From NCBI RefSeq assembly GCF_963082655.1, contig NC_081555.1:15965150-16029149 (forward strand): a stretch of 64,000 nucleotides of DNA, in the 5' to 3' direction. Positions 1 to 11,860 of this stretch are shown one piece after another. This stretch comes from Stomoxys calcitrans. Taxonomy: Eukaryota > Arthropoda > Insecta > Diptera > Muscidae. Position numbers and translations under genes: made by a program. Numbering within the stretch: the first letter of the stretch is position 1; every line of letters begins with the position of its first letter. The notes beneath the pieces were generated by a model. It did no database searches. It had not been told where the DNA came from and saw only the letters and a program-made list of their open reading frames with translations.

Positions 1-660
1 GTCTACTCTATAAGTACAATGTGGGAGCTAAGTCCAATTCTAAACCATTTTTGATGGACCTCGGCGAGCAAAACTATGTTCAAACTGTAATAACTACGGT
101 TGACAAATGACAACATTTGAGCAAATTACCCAAAATCTGACGAACATATATATGGGAGCTATATCCAAATCTGAACCGATTTCTATGTAATTTACCAGTA
201 ATGTCGAGAGTCATTAGAAAATCCTTCATGACAAATTTCGAGAGAATCGGGTAACAAATGACCATTTTATTGCATTATTACTGCAAATCGGTCGAACATA
301 TATACGGCAGCTATATCCAAATCTGAACCGATTTCTATGAAATTTACCAGTAATGTCGAGAGTCATTAGAAATCTTTCCTGACAAATTTCGAGAGAATCG
401 GGTAACAAATGATTGCATTATTGCATTATTACTGCAGATCGGTCGAACATATATATGGCAGCTATATCCAAATCTGAACCGATTTTTATGAAATTTAGCA
501 GTAATGTCGAGAGTTATAAGAAAATCCTTTCTGCCAAATTTCGTGAGAATCGGATAACAAATGACCTTTTTATTGCATTATTACTACAAATCGGTCGAAC
601 ATATATATGGGAGCTCTATCCAAATCTGAACCGATTTTTTTCCAATTTCAATAGGCTTCA
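1..660 (-). mobile_element. DINE-like internal tandem repeat, ~152-bp period
   Basis: Four successive units share a block reading tatatggGAGCTATATcc followed by aaatctgaaccgattt. The anchor recurs near 165, 317, 468 and 620, so the period is about 151-152 bp. The wording matches the internal repeats of the DINE-like elements elsewhere in this window, read in minus orientation. No terminal hairpin is seen because the window starts inside the array. Short open frames here are by-products of the repeat and not genes. Confidence 0.75.
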
Positions 661-744
661 TCTCTAGGGCGAAAAACACGTCCATACCAAATTAAAAGAC
701 GATGGGATAAAAATTGCGACCTGTGGTTTGTACACAAATTAACA

Positions 745-1215
745 TGGACAGACGGACAGACAAACAGACAGACAGACGGACAGACGGACAGAGAGACAGT
801 CAGACGGACAGACAGACAGACTGACAGACGGACAGACAGACGGACAGTTCGACAGTCAGACTGACAGACGGACAGACAGTCAGATGGACAGACAGACAGA
901 CAGACTGACAGACGGACAGACAAACAGACAGACGGACAGACAGACTGACAGACTGACAGACTGACAGACTGACAGACAGACAGATAGACAGATGGACAGA
1001 CGGACAGACAGGCAGTCAGACGGGCAGACAGACAGACAGACTGACAGACAGACAAACAGACGGACAGACAGACAGGCAGTCAGACGGACAGACTGACAGA
1101 CGGACAGACTGACAGACGGACAGATAGACAGACAGACAGACAGACAGACGGACAGACAGACGCACAGACAGACAAACAGACGGACAGACAGACAGACAGA
1201 CGGACAAACGGACAT
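745..1215. repeat. GACA/GACG microsatellite (~470 bp)
   Basis: A nearly uninterrupted run of GACA, GACG and GACT tetranucleotides. Long open frames on the minus strand read as monotonous Ser/Val/Cys/Leu strings, as expected from an in-frame microsatellite. DINE-1-type elements normally carry a short GTCC/GTCT run between their 5' block and their internal repeats. This looks like that run on the opposite strand, greatly expanded. It is bordered on the left by DINE-like repeats and on the right by 'gacggacatagctaaatcga', a sequence type that flanks the run in related copies. Confidence 0.85.
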
Positions 1216-1338
1216 AGCTAAATCGAATCGGAAAGTGATTCTGAGTATGTAGGATGATTGAGAGAAAAAGGAAATTTACACTTTCTCCGAGTATAGCGCC
1301 AATTGGGTGCCGCGCCATAGCGGAGTAAGGCGAAATAA

Positions 1339-1620
1339 AACTGTAGACGATTTGGTCGTGAAGGCCAAACGACTGTCATCAATATACTTGGGCAATCCGC
1401 ACCGTTTCGGGGCAACACAGTCCCTGTTAAGGGTGTGGACAACAAACGCGCAAAGCGGTCGGTGGGACAAAAACACTTTGCGGACCGTGTACTTACTGAG
1501 AGGAAGCAGAATATGCATTATGCTGAATATGTGCGGCAAGTGAAAGCGTGTGAAGAACATGTGGGGAAGATGATGAGACTTTGCAACACTTTCTACACTG
1601 ATAGTGAAATGACGGTTCTT
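1339..1620 (+). other. Unrecognised open frame, possible exon or gene relic
   Basis: The frame opens after a stop at 1336 and stays open to 1746, about 135 codons. The part up to about 1620 is GC-richer than its surroundings and its translation is protein-like: charged and helix-forming, with segments such as NKRAKRSVGQKHFADRV and EYVRQVKACEEHVGKMM. The first ATG comes only at 1513, so it would be an internal exon or a relic, not a complete gene. I do not recognise a family. The minus strand is also partly open here, which lowers confidence. Confidence 0.25.
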
Positions 1621-1639
1621 TGCCAATACCGCCTAGTAT

Positions 1640-2085
1640 TATTTTGTTCGCGTCATTGCCAAAGATTTTTAATACCATTTGGTATCAATTCAATACCAGA
1701 CATCAATTCAAAACTTTTCGAAAATTTTTGTTTTTTGGTTCATTAGAGGTTGGTTTAATCAATAACGGTTTGGTACTTAAACCAATATTGGTCTGGTGCT
1801 ACACCAATAACAGATTGGTATTAAAACCAATAAAGGTCTGATGCTTAAACCGATAACAGATTGGTATTAAAAGCAATACCAGTTCGGCAATAAGGCTCGC
1901 ATCAAACGGTAATACCAATAACAGATTGGTATTAAAAGCAATACCAGTTCGGTAATAAGGCTCGTACCAAACGGTAATAATAATTTTATGTTTTATCCTT
2001 GCCATCCGCTATTGTTTTTGTATGGTGTTGCTTTACTATCAATACCGTATGGTACTGAAATGAGTACGTTTGGTATCAACTTCAC
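1640..2085. repeat. Short tandem/inverted GGTATT-rich repeat
   Basis: The phrase 'aataacagattggtatta' recurs near 1806, 1852 and 1917. The last two units are about 65 bp apart and nearly identical. GGTAT and ATACC motifs alternate on both strands from about 1670 to 2075. It looks like a small decayed MITE-like or satellite element. No coding content is seen. Confidence 0.5.
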
Positions 2086-2135
2086 CTTGGGTGTATGTCA
2101 TTGCTCAGCTTTTGGAGGCTAACACACTGCGGCAC

Positions 2136-2955
2136 TTTTTATACCCACAACCATAGGATGGGGGTATACTAATCTAGTCATTCTGACATATCCATTTCCG
2201 ACCCTACAAAATACATATATTTCCGATGGTCGTAAAATTTTAAGGCGATTTAGCGATGTTCGTCTGTTCGTCGTTGTTATTACTCTACAGTCTTCAAACA
2301 TTGAGATGTTGAGCTTAAATTTGGCACAGACACATATTTTTGCTGCACGCAGGTTAAGTTCTTGAACGGGTCATATTGGGTCATATTTGGATATAGCTGT
2401 CATATAGACCGATCTGCCGATTTAGGGTCTTAAGAACATGAAAGCTCAATTTATTACCTCATTTTGCTAAAATTTTATACAAAGAGTTAGTTTAAACCTC
2501 CCGACATCCGACCGAAATATGGTTCAGATTGGCCTATGTTTAGATATAGCTGCCATATATACCAATCTGCCGATTTAGGGTCTGAAGCCCATAAAAGGTG
2601 CATTTATTACCCGATTTCGCTGAAACTTGAAACAGTTATTTGTTTTGAGCGTCCCGATATCAGACTTCAGTATGGTTCAGATCGGGCTATATTTAGATAT
2701 AGCTGCCATTTAGACCGATCTGCCGATTTGGGGTCTTAAGCCCATAAAAGTCGTAAATATAATCCGATTTCGCAGAAATTTGGTACAGCGAGTTACGTTA
2801 GACCCCTCGAAATTCTTGTTCAACTTATCTCAGAATGGTTCACATTTGGCTACGGCTGCCATATAGACCAATCTCTCGATTTAAGATCTTGCGCCCATAA
2901 AAGCCGCATTTATCGTCCGATTTCGCTGAAATTTGGTACTGCGAATTGTGTAAAG
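2136..2955 (+). mobile_element. DINE-1-like element, diverged, 3' end missing
   Basis: It opens with TATACCCacaaccataggatggGGGTATA (2140-2168), the 5' inverted repeat used by all elements of this type here. A degenerate 5' block and internal repeats follow, about 150 bp apart, each with a 'gctgccatatagaccgatctgccgattt'-type sentence (near 2400, 2540, 2695 and 2845). The 3' hairpin is absent. Classing it as a non-autonomous Helentron (DINE-1 type) rests on the likeness of its parts, not on a database match. Confidence 0.65.
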
Positions 2956-4500
2956 AACAGACATGGAATGGAGAAGAATTAGCATAAGCAACACAGAATT
3001 TTTCATAATTTTCTATGCGGCGTGGTAGCTGCCTCTGGGAATAATAACTTCCGTCAAATTTTAAATGAAATTTGAACGAAATTTTTGCTGCCTTATTTTT
3101 AAGAAAAACTTGAAACATCTTTCCCTCATTCATAGACTTGTGGTTTTACTAATGAAAACTAAGTTATTTTGTGTTATTTTTGGCGATGCTTAGATTCTTG
3201 TTTTTGTTTCTCTCTTTCCCTCTCCAAAATAAAGTTAAAATTAACCAAATAGTTAGCGGTAGTACACAAAGGATGGCCCCAGGGGTTTTCTTGGCATACT
3301 AACACAAATATTTTAATGGCGAATACTTGGCTATGCTGTTTTAATTTGAAATATTAAGCTATCGTGGATATTTAATAGCTGTCAAATTGACGAACGGACA
3401 GACAGATACACAAATTTAGAGTTTTTGTTGTGATTTGAATTAATAATTGGCCTGATACCATTAGCGGCTATAAATGTTAGCCAAAGCGTCAGCTAAGGTG
3501 CCAAAAAGTTTAAATTATGAATCACATATAAATTCACAGTAAATTAGACAATAGCCTCACAGTCATGTTGAGATGATTAATACATGAATGGCAGGGGGAA
3601 ATGTGTTATTAATTCCATGAATTTTAGATTTTGTTTTATGTTTTGCAAAACAAAACAGCTTAAATTTCTCTGGGACTAATTTCTTTAGTTTACATTTCAT
3701 AAAAGTAAAGCTAATTTGTAACATCATTCATAAGCAACATTGAAAGCACTTGCAGATAATTTCTTTAGCAATTTGGGAAGTTGTGATATGGGTACCAGTT
3801 TCATATGTTTCTCTGTCATAAAGTTCAAAGAACTTTGAACTCTATGATAGATGAGGTTCCAAAAAAAAAAAAAACACAAAAAACATTTCGTTTTCAAATT
3901 CATGTGAGGCGCTAAACACCAAACACCTATGTAAGTCGGCAGCCTCACTCTCCACTCTGTCATTGACACTTTTAGCTTTCTTTTTATTTCTCCACCCGTA
4001 ATTGACCATTGGACATTGGACAATGGATGTGGTGTGTTGAGGTAGCCACTCCACCATCATCATCATGTACACCGTACATTGTTCAACGTTCATTTGTGGC
4101 GTGTTTGTTTGAACACTGGCAACATGTTGTGATTTTTTTTTTCTTTGCAATGTTGATTAAAACATGATTTTGGTATATTTCTTCTCTTTGTTCGTATTGC
4201 CGTTTATTGTTTTGGCCATCCATGAATTGGCTATAAATAATATTTGACATTTTTCAGGCGCATTTTGGCTATCTGAGGTCAATTGCCACCAAAGAAACTC
4301 TGGAGATTGACGTTGCAAATGCTAGCCAAGACAGGCGGGCTGTCGTTTAACAAATTTAGTAGCCAATAAAAGTTTTAAAAAAATTCAAATGGCCATATTT
4401 TTAACATAAAGGGCAGAGTAAGTGAGTGGTTTGAGCTAATGCAACATTGTTGGAATGAATGAAAACGATTTAGAGATTGGTTTGTTTGCAATTTTTGTGC
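2956..4500. other. Unique AT-rich non-coding DNA
   Basis: No repeat family, RNA gene or convincing open frame. It contains a 14-A run near 3859 and a short CATCAT run near 4055. Confidence 0.5.
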
Positions 4501-7080
4501 AGAACAGTTTATGGAAACTAAAAAAAAAATTTAAATTTTACTTAATTTTTTAAGAAAATTTAACGAAATTTTCGAAAAAAAATTTTCAGAAAATTTTACA
4601 AAGACTTAACGATATTTAAAAAATATTCAATGAAAAATTTTTTAATTTTAAATAAATTTTCATAAAAATTTGTACAAAAGGTTTTCATAAAAATTTGTTA
4701 AAAAAAAATTTCATAAAAATTTGTAAAAAAAAATTTTATAAAAATTTATAAAAAATTGGAAAAAAAGTTTTATAAAAATTTTTAATTTTAAAAAATTTTC
4801 ATAAAATTCTTTCAAAATTGGTTCATAAATTCCTTCTCTTTTAAATTCATAAAATTTATGAAAAAATTTATATAAAAATTTAAAAAAAAACTTTCATAGC
4901 TTTTTAAAATTAAAAAAAAATAGAATTTAAAAAAAAAAATTTTATTAAAAAAAAAATTTTTAATTTTTCAAAAAAATGTGATATTTTAAAAAATTATTTT
5001 ATAAATACAAAACAACATTACCAAATATTAAATTTTTTTTCAAATTTTTATATAACTTTTTACAAAATTTGATGTAATTTTTTATAAAAATTTTTACAAT
5101 ATTTTTTTTTTTAATTTTTCTATGAAAGATAATAATTTTGGTTTTTTGAAAAAATTTAAAAATTTTTTTGTGAAAACTTTGAAAATGTTTTTCTTTTTTT
5201 GTTAAAAAAAATGTAAGAAAGGTTTTACACTTTTTCAAAAAAATTTTAAATTTCAATAAAAATTTTTTACATTTTTCAAAAAATTAAAAATATTTTTTCA
5301 AAATTTTTCACAACCTTTCTTATAAAAATTTTTGCATTTTTAATAAAAATTTTTATAACATTTTCCAAATATTAAACATTTTTTATCCAATTTTTATGTA
5401 ATTTTTTTTAAAATTTTTATGTAATTTTTTTAAAATTTTTATGTAATTTTTTTCTTAAATTTTTTTTACTCTTTCAAAAAATTTTTACGAATTTTTTTTG
5501 TTTAATTTTTCTTTAAAACTTTTGATTTTTAATTGAAAATTTTAAAAATTTTTATATAAATATTTTTTTTGGAAACAATAAAAATGTTATTTTTTGTTAA
5601 AAAAAAAATGAGAAAAAAGTGTTTACACTTTTTCTAAAAATTTTAAAATTTCAATAAAAATTTTTACATTTTTCAAACAATGAAAAATATTTTTTTCAAA
5701 CTATTTATAAAAATTTTTGACCATTTTTTTTTAAATTTTTCTTTTTTCGAAAACTTATAAAAATTTTTTTATGGAATCTTTAAAAATGTTTCTCTTTTTT
5801 TGTTAAAAAAAATTGAAAAAGTGTTTACACTTTTTCTAAGAATTTTAAAATTTCTATAAAAATTTTTAAATTTTTCAAAAAATTAAAAATTTTTTTTCTA
5901 TTTTTTTTTTAAATTTTTACATATTTAATAAAAATTTTTATAACACTTTCCAAATATGAAAAATGTTTTTTCCACTTTTTATGTAATTTTTTTTTAGTTT
6001 TTATGTAATTTTTTTAAACTTTTTATATATATTTTTTTTTAATTTTTTTTTAATTTTTCATAAAAATTTTTACCAATTTTTTTGTTTAATTTTTCTGTAA
6101 TATTTTAAAATTTTTGATTTTAAGTTGAAATTTAAAAAAATTTTCTATAAATATTTTCTTTGAAAACATTAAAATCTATATTTATGTTAAAAAAATGTGC
6201 AAAGGTGTTTACACTTTTTCTAAAAATTTTAAAATTTCAATAAAAATTTTTACATTTTTCAAAAAATTAAAAATATTTTTTTCAAACTTTTTATAAAAAA
6301 TTTTTACCAAATTTTTTTTTAATTTTTCCATGAATAATTAAAATTTTTGGTTTTTTTGAAAATTTTTAAAAATTTTTTATGAAATCTTTAAAAATGTTTC
6401 TCTTTTTTTGTTAAAAAATGTGAAAAAGTATTTACACTTTTTTGGAAAATTTTAAAATTTCAATAAAATTTTTACATTTTTCTAAAAATTAAAAATATTT
6501 TTTTAACATTTTTTATAAAAATTTTTAATTTTTTTAAAAATGTTCACATTTATAAAAAAATTTTACATTTTTAATAAAAATTTTTAAACATTTGCAAATA
6601 TTAAAAATGTTTTTTTTTTAAATTTTTATGTAATTTTTTTTTAAATTTTTATGTAATTTGTTTTCAAATTTTTGTTTAATTTTTTATAAAAATTTTACCA
6701 TTTTTTTTTTAATTTAAATTTAAAATTTTTGGTTTTTTGAAAATTTTTTTCTCTTTTTTCGTCAAAAGAATTTGAAGAAGTGTGTACACTTTTTTTTAAA
6801 AATTTTAAAATTTCTATAAAAATTTTTACATTTTTCAAAAAATTAAAAATATTTTTTTAAAATTTTTTTGTTAAAGTGTTTACACTTTTCCAAAAATTTT
6901 AAAATTTTTTAAAAATTTTTAAATTTTTTCAAAAAATTAATAAAAACAAATTTTAAATTATTTATAAAAATTTTTACATTTTTTTAAAAATTTTTACAAT
7001 TTTTTTTATAATTCAAATATTAACGGTTTTTTTTTCAAATTTTTATGTAATTTTTTTTGTTTGTCAAAAACTTTTTATTT
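4500..7080. repeat. 2.6-kb A/T homopolymer block with degenerate long-period repeat
   Basis: Almost only A and T, in alternating poly-A and poly-T runs. Beneath the low complexity a GC-bearing anchor, 'gtgtttacactttttc', returns near 5221, 5619, 5821, 6206, 6429, 6781 and 6875, with similar sentences between the anchors. Intervals alternate around 400 and 200-220 bp. This is therefore a decayed tandem repeat and not simple AT drift. The left part (4640-4900) uses a shorter 'cataaaaatttg' unit. Confidence 0.7.
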
Positions 7081-7237
7081 GTATTCAAAGCGCACAACAA
7101 TCCGATTACTCGTTAGGGGTATGTCCATAGTGCCATGGGGCAGATTAATACATGCACCCTCTTTTCAACCTAATATATTTTAAAATGTTTACAATTCTAT
7201 TTTTTTACATTTGTTGTAAAAATTAAACATTTTACAC

Positions 7238-7735
7238 AATGTCCACAACCATAGGAGGGGGGTATACCAATCTAGTCTTTCTGTTGGTAGCATCTCGAAA
7301 TATTCGTCTAAGAAATTTTGCACATGGTGTTCTGTTATGACTTCCAATAACTGTGCCAAGTACCGTCTAAATTGGCCAAGAACCTGATATAGCTCCCATA
7401 TAATCCAACTCCCAATTTGACTTCTTGAGCCCCTGAAAACCACAATTTTCATCCGATTTGGCTGAAATTTTGCACAGAGTGTTCTGTTATGACATACAAC
7501 AACTGTGCCGAGTATGGTTCGAATCGGTCTGTAACCAGATATACCTCCCATATAAGCCGATCTCCCGATTTGGCTTCTTGAGCCCCTGGAAGCCTCAATT
7601 TTTATCCGATTTGGCTGAAATTTTGCATGTGGTGTTCTGTTATGACTTCCAACCACTGTGTCGAGTATGGTTCGAATCGGTCTATAACCAGATATAGCTC
7701 CCATATTTTAGCAAAATCCATGGGTGGGTTACCTG
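7238..7735 (+). mobile_element. DINE-like fragment with three internal repeats
   Basis: It begins with 'ccacaaccataggaggGGGGTATA', a damaged 5' inverted repeat, and jumps after about 60 bp straight into internal repeats. 'Tgacttcttgagcccctg' recurs about 180 and then 160 bp apart. It ends at 'agcaaaatccatgggtggg' without the 3' hairpin. Open frames on both strands come from the repeat. Confidence 0.75.
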
Positions 7736-9165
7736 TTTTAATCTCTTAAATTTCATCTTTTATCTCCTCCCTTCAAATCGCAAATTGTTAATTTTCTTCA
7801 AATTCTTGTCCAAGTTCTATGGCCTCAAAATGAATTTCCTGCCATTTCCATTTCCCAGCATTTATGCCAAGTGATAAATCTTGGCAAATCTTTGCCTTTG
7901 ATACTCCCAACCTTTCGTCTTCTTAATCTATGAATGGGCTAAATCTATTTTCTTAGATGATGGAGCAACATTTATGGCTTGACTCTTGAGATAGAACTCT
8001 AGCGGCTTAAAGATAGATATTTTCTTCGGGCCCCCAGGGGCAAAATTGTTTAGTTGGGTTGTTTTTTTTTTTTTTTGAGGTTGTGCACCGTTAGTTGGAC
8101 CATGGTTGCGGCTCTGGATTTGTGGCAACACAATCTCAGCATGATTATGGTTATGGTGATGATGCTGCTGGAATGGGGGGGATTTCTTTGAGGTTGCTGC
8201 TGTTGCTGCTGCTGATGATGAGAAGCTGTTTGTAATCAAAATAATTTTTGTTGTTTTGCCATCTTACATGGCACAAAATTATTGCTGATGGATTTTATGT
8301 TTCGGCCAAGAAGTAATTATGGTTTGGGTCTTAGAGATTTCTTTTTCTCTCCTACAGACAATGCAAAACAAAAGACCAAAGAATTAGCCATGGAATTTCA
8401 GGAAGCATGCAAAAATGATGAGAAACCACAAAAAACTAATGATGGCAAAGAATTCAGAAAAAAAAGAATTTATCTCCTCCATTTTATTTTTTTTTTTTTT
8501 TGACAAAAACAAACTCAAATTAAAAGCATTTTTTAAACAAATTGCAAAATCTAATGAAAATAAAATTTTTTCATATTTTTTTGTTTAAAGGAAAACACTC
8601 TCTAATTTAACGTATTTGTAATTTTTTGTATTGCTATTTTTTGTATATTTTTGTTTTATTTGTTTTTTTTTTCTTACTCCCCCTTTGGCAACCCTGCCTT
8701 TGATTAACGATCTTGCCAATTAATCTCTCGTTATATCTAAAACAAATCCATTTTATTTGCTAATATTTTGTAATTAAAAGTTTATTCAGCCACTAACACA
8801 CAAAAATTTGCAAACAAATACCAAATAATGCAAAAAATTAAACAAGTTTCGTCTTTTGGCAATGGTTTGTTTAAAAAAAAAATGAGAAAATAATAAATCG
8901 CATCTAGACAATAAATACTGAGTGTACACTGATAAATTGAAGTGCAATAAATTTTATTGCTGCCACATAAAAAAGCGGGAGAGGTTTTGAATTGGCCCAC
9001 AAATATTTGAAAACTTTCGCAATACTAGGTCTTACATCATTGCAAAAGTTTGCGGAAAAAATGCTTCAGCAGAAAAAAAATACAAAAAGAAGTCAACATT
9101 TCATTTCAAAAGAAGGATGTGTCAAAACTTTATTTTCATAATTTTTTTTTCAAATTTTTTTTTTA
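7736..9165. other. Unique DNA with trinucleotide-rich stretch
   Basis: No repeat family. A GCT/GAT-rich stretch lies at 8150-8225 and T-runs occur near 8060 and 8490. The right half is AT-rich with no features. Confidence 0.45.
7928..8239 (-). other. Possible coding exon, low-complexity peptide
   Basis: An open frame of about 100 codons in a region with better base balance than its surroundings. Its translation has runs of Ser/Ala, then QQHHHHNHNH, a Lys run and a less repetitive tail containing APGGPKKISIFKPLEFYLKS. Homopolymeric His/Ala/Gln tracts are common in fly regulatory proteins, so an exon is conceivable. However, the frame begins at a TTG, no clear splice sites are visible, and the Lys run is simply the poly-T tract. 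It may be chance. Confidence 0.2.
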
Positions 9166-9167
9166 TA

Positions 9168-9297
9168 TTGGGTTGCCCAAAAAGTAACTGCGGATGAAAA
9201 AATTTGTCAACGCCGTGAAAAAATTTGTCAACGCCGTGAAAAAATTTGTCAACGCCGACTATGTGAAAAATCCGCAATTATTTTTTGGGCAACCCAA
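9168..9297. mobile_element. Mariner-type MITE, 130 bp, internally rearranged
   Basis: Inverted ends TTGGGTTGCCCAAAAAGTAA and its complement are bounded by TA on both sides (9166-9167 and 9298-9299), the target duplication used by Tc1/mariner elements. The interior is short and holds three tandem 21-bp units containing TTTGTCAACGCC. The longer copy at 20453 has that unit once. No coding capacity. Confidence 0.9.
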
Positions 9298-9355
9298 TAG
9301 CTTCCATATAAACCTATCTCCCAATTTGACTTCTTGAGCACATGGAGGAAAGGTT
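9298..9355 (+). mobile_element. DINE-like internal-repeat stub
   Basis: 'gcttccatataaacctatct...ttgacttcttgagcac' is part of one internal DINE repeat. It is cut on the left by the MITE and on the right by the 31-bp minisatellite. Confidence 0.6.
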
Positions 9356-11860
9356 ACTAAAACTACCCTCTCCGTTGGAAAAGAGTACTAAAACTACCAC
9401 TTCCATTGGAAAAGGGTACTAAATCTACCCTTTTCGTTGGGAACTGGTACTAAAACAATTCTTTTTGTTGGGAAAGGATACTAAAATTACCTTTCCGTTA
9501 CAAAAGGGTAGTAAAATTACACTTTTCATTGGGAAAGGGTACTAAAGCTACCCTTTCCGCTAGAAGTGGGTACTCTTCCGGCTGAGAAAGGGTAATAAAG
9601 CTACCCTTTTCTGTTAAGGAACTGTACAAAAACTACCCTTTACGTTGGGAAGGTGTACTAAAAGCGCTCTTTCCATTGGTAAGGGGTACTTAAACTACCC
9701 CTTCCGTCGAGAAAAGTTACCAAAACGATCCATTACCCTTGACAAAGGTATCGAAAACTACCCTTTCCGTTGGGAAATTGTACTAAACCTACCCTATCCG
9801 TTGGGAAAGGAAACTAAAACTACTCTTTCTGTTGGAACAGGGAACTAAAACCAACCAAACCAGTGTGCCAAAACTACTCTTTCCGCTGGGAAAGGGTGAA
9901 ACTACCCTTTCCGTTGGGAAAGGGTGAAACTACCCTTTCCGTTTGAAAAGGGTGAAACTACCCTTTCCGTTAGAAATGGGTACTAAAACTACCCTTTCCG
10001 TTGGGAATGGGTAGCAAAACTACCCTTTCCCAAAGGAATGGGTACTTAATTCACCCTTTTCACAAATGAAAGGGTATTAGAACTATCCTTTCCATTGGGC
10101 AGGGGTACTAAAGCTACTCTTTCAGCTAGAAAAGCGTTCTAAAACCATCCTTTCCATTGGGAAAGGGTATTAAAGCAATCCTTTCCACTGGGAAACAGTA
10201 CTAATACTACCCTTTTCTTTAGGAAGGGTATTAAAATTACCCTTTTCGTTAGAAAATTATATTAAAACCATGCTTTCTGTCGAGAAAGGGCACTAAAACT
10301 ACCAAGGGTACCAAACCAACCCTGTCCGTTGGGAAGTTGTACTAAAACCCTTTCCGTCGAGAATTCGTAACAATACTACCCCTTACCGTTGGGAAGGGGT
10401 ACTTAAGCTCCTCTTTGGGCTGGAAAAGGGTTCTACAACCACCCTTTCCGTGGGGAGAGTTTACTAAAACTACCCTTTCCATTGGGTAACGGTACTAAAA
10501 TTACCCTTTTCGTTGGAAAAGGGTACTTAAACTATCCTTTCTGGCGAGAAAGGGTACTAAAACTTCCTTTTTCACAAAGGAGAGGGCATTGGAACTACCC
10601 GTTCCGTTGGGAAGAAGTACTTAAGCTATTCTTTCAGCTGGGAATGGGTTCTTAAACCACCGTTTCCGTTGGGAAAGGGTACTTAAACAATCCTTTCCAT
10701 TGGGAAACGGTACTCAAATCACCCTTTCAGTTGGGAAAGGGTTCTAAAACCACTCTTTCCGTTGGGAGAGTTTACTAAAACTACCCTTTCCGTTCGATAA
10801 CAGTTCTAAAACTACCCTTTTCGTTGGAAAAGGGTACTTAAACTATCCTTTCTGGCGAGAAAGAGTACTAAAACTACCTTTTTCACAAAGGAGAGAGCAT
10901 TGGAACTACCCGTTCCGTTGGGAAGAAGTCCTAAAGCTACTCTTTGGGCTGGAAAAGGGTTCTACAACCACCCTTTCCGTTGGGAAAGGGTACTAATATA
11001 ACGCTTTCCATTGGGAAACGGTACTCAAATCACCCTTTCCGTAGGGAAAGGGTTCCAAAACCACTCTTTCCGTTGGGAGAATTTACTAAAACTACCCTTT
11101 CCGTTGGATAACAGTACTAAAACTACCCTTTTCGTTGGAAAAGGGTACTTAAACTACCCTTTCTGTCGAGAAAGGGTACTAAAACTACCCTTTTCACAAG
11201 GGAGAGGGTATTGGAACTACCCGTTCCGTTGGGAAAAAGTACTAAAGCTACTCTTTCAGCTGGGAATGGTTTCTAAAACCACCCTTTCCGTTGGGAAAGG
11301 GTACTAGAACAACCCTTTCCATTGGGAAACGGTACTCAAACCACCCTTTCCGTTGGGAAAAGGTACTTAAACAACCCTTTTAGTGTGGAAAGAGTTCTAA
11401 AATCACCCTTTCCGGTGGGAAACTTTAATCTATGTGTTGAGAATCCAAAACTACACTTCCTCTCGTAAAAGAAAAGGGTAAACTACCCTTTCCGTTGGGA
11501 ATGTGTACTTAAACTTCGCTTTGTGTTGGAATAGAGTACTGCAATTTCCTTTTGTGTTGAGAAGGGTACTAAAGCTACCATTTCCCAATGGAAATAAATG
11601 ACTACCCTTTGTGTTGGGAGAGAGTACCAAAGCTACACTTTGTGTGTGGAAAGGGTACTAAAACTACCCTCTGCGCTGGGAATGGGTACTTATACTACCC
11701 TTTGTGTCGGGAAAGGGTACTAAAACTACCCTTCTCGTTGGGAAAAGATACTTAAATTTCCTTTTGTGTTGGAAAGTGTACTAAAACTTTCTTTTGTATT
11801 GGCAAAAAGTACTAACACTACCCTGTGTGTTGGAAAAGGGCAATTAAACTACTTTTTGTT
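9350..11860 (+). repeat. 31-bp dyad minisatellite, array 1
   Basis: About 80 monomers of 31 bp. Each carries GGAAAGGGTA, a 7-bp spacer ctaaaac, then the exact complement TACCCTTTCC, then a GTTG-like linker that itself sits between CCCTTTCC and GGAAAGGG. Every monomer therefore holds two overlapping dyads. Monomers differ by substitutions and few indels, and become less regular towards 11400-11860. A larger unit of about 311 bp repeats three times (10445-11290). Open frames inside are by-products. Confidence 0.92.

Noticed and set aside
648..1318. Three overlapping long minus-strand open frames rich in Ser, Val, Cys and Leu
   Set aside because: They translate the GACA/GACG microsatellite and have no independent support.
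9645..11307. Plus-strand frames reading TTLSVGKGY
   Set aside because: Products of the 31-bp minisatellite; 31 is not a multiple of three, so frames shift and stop.
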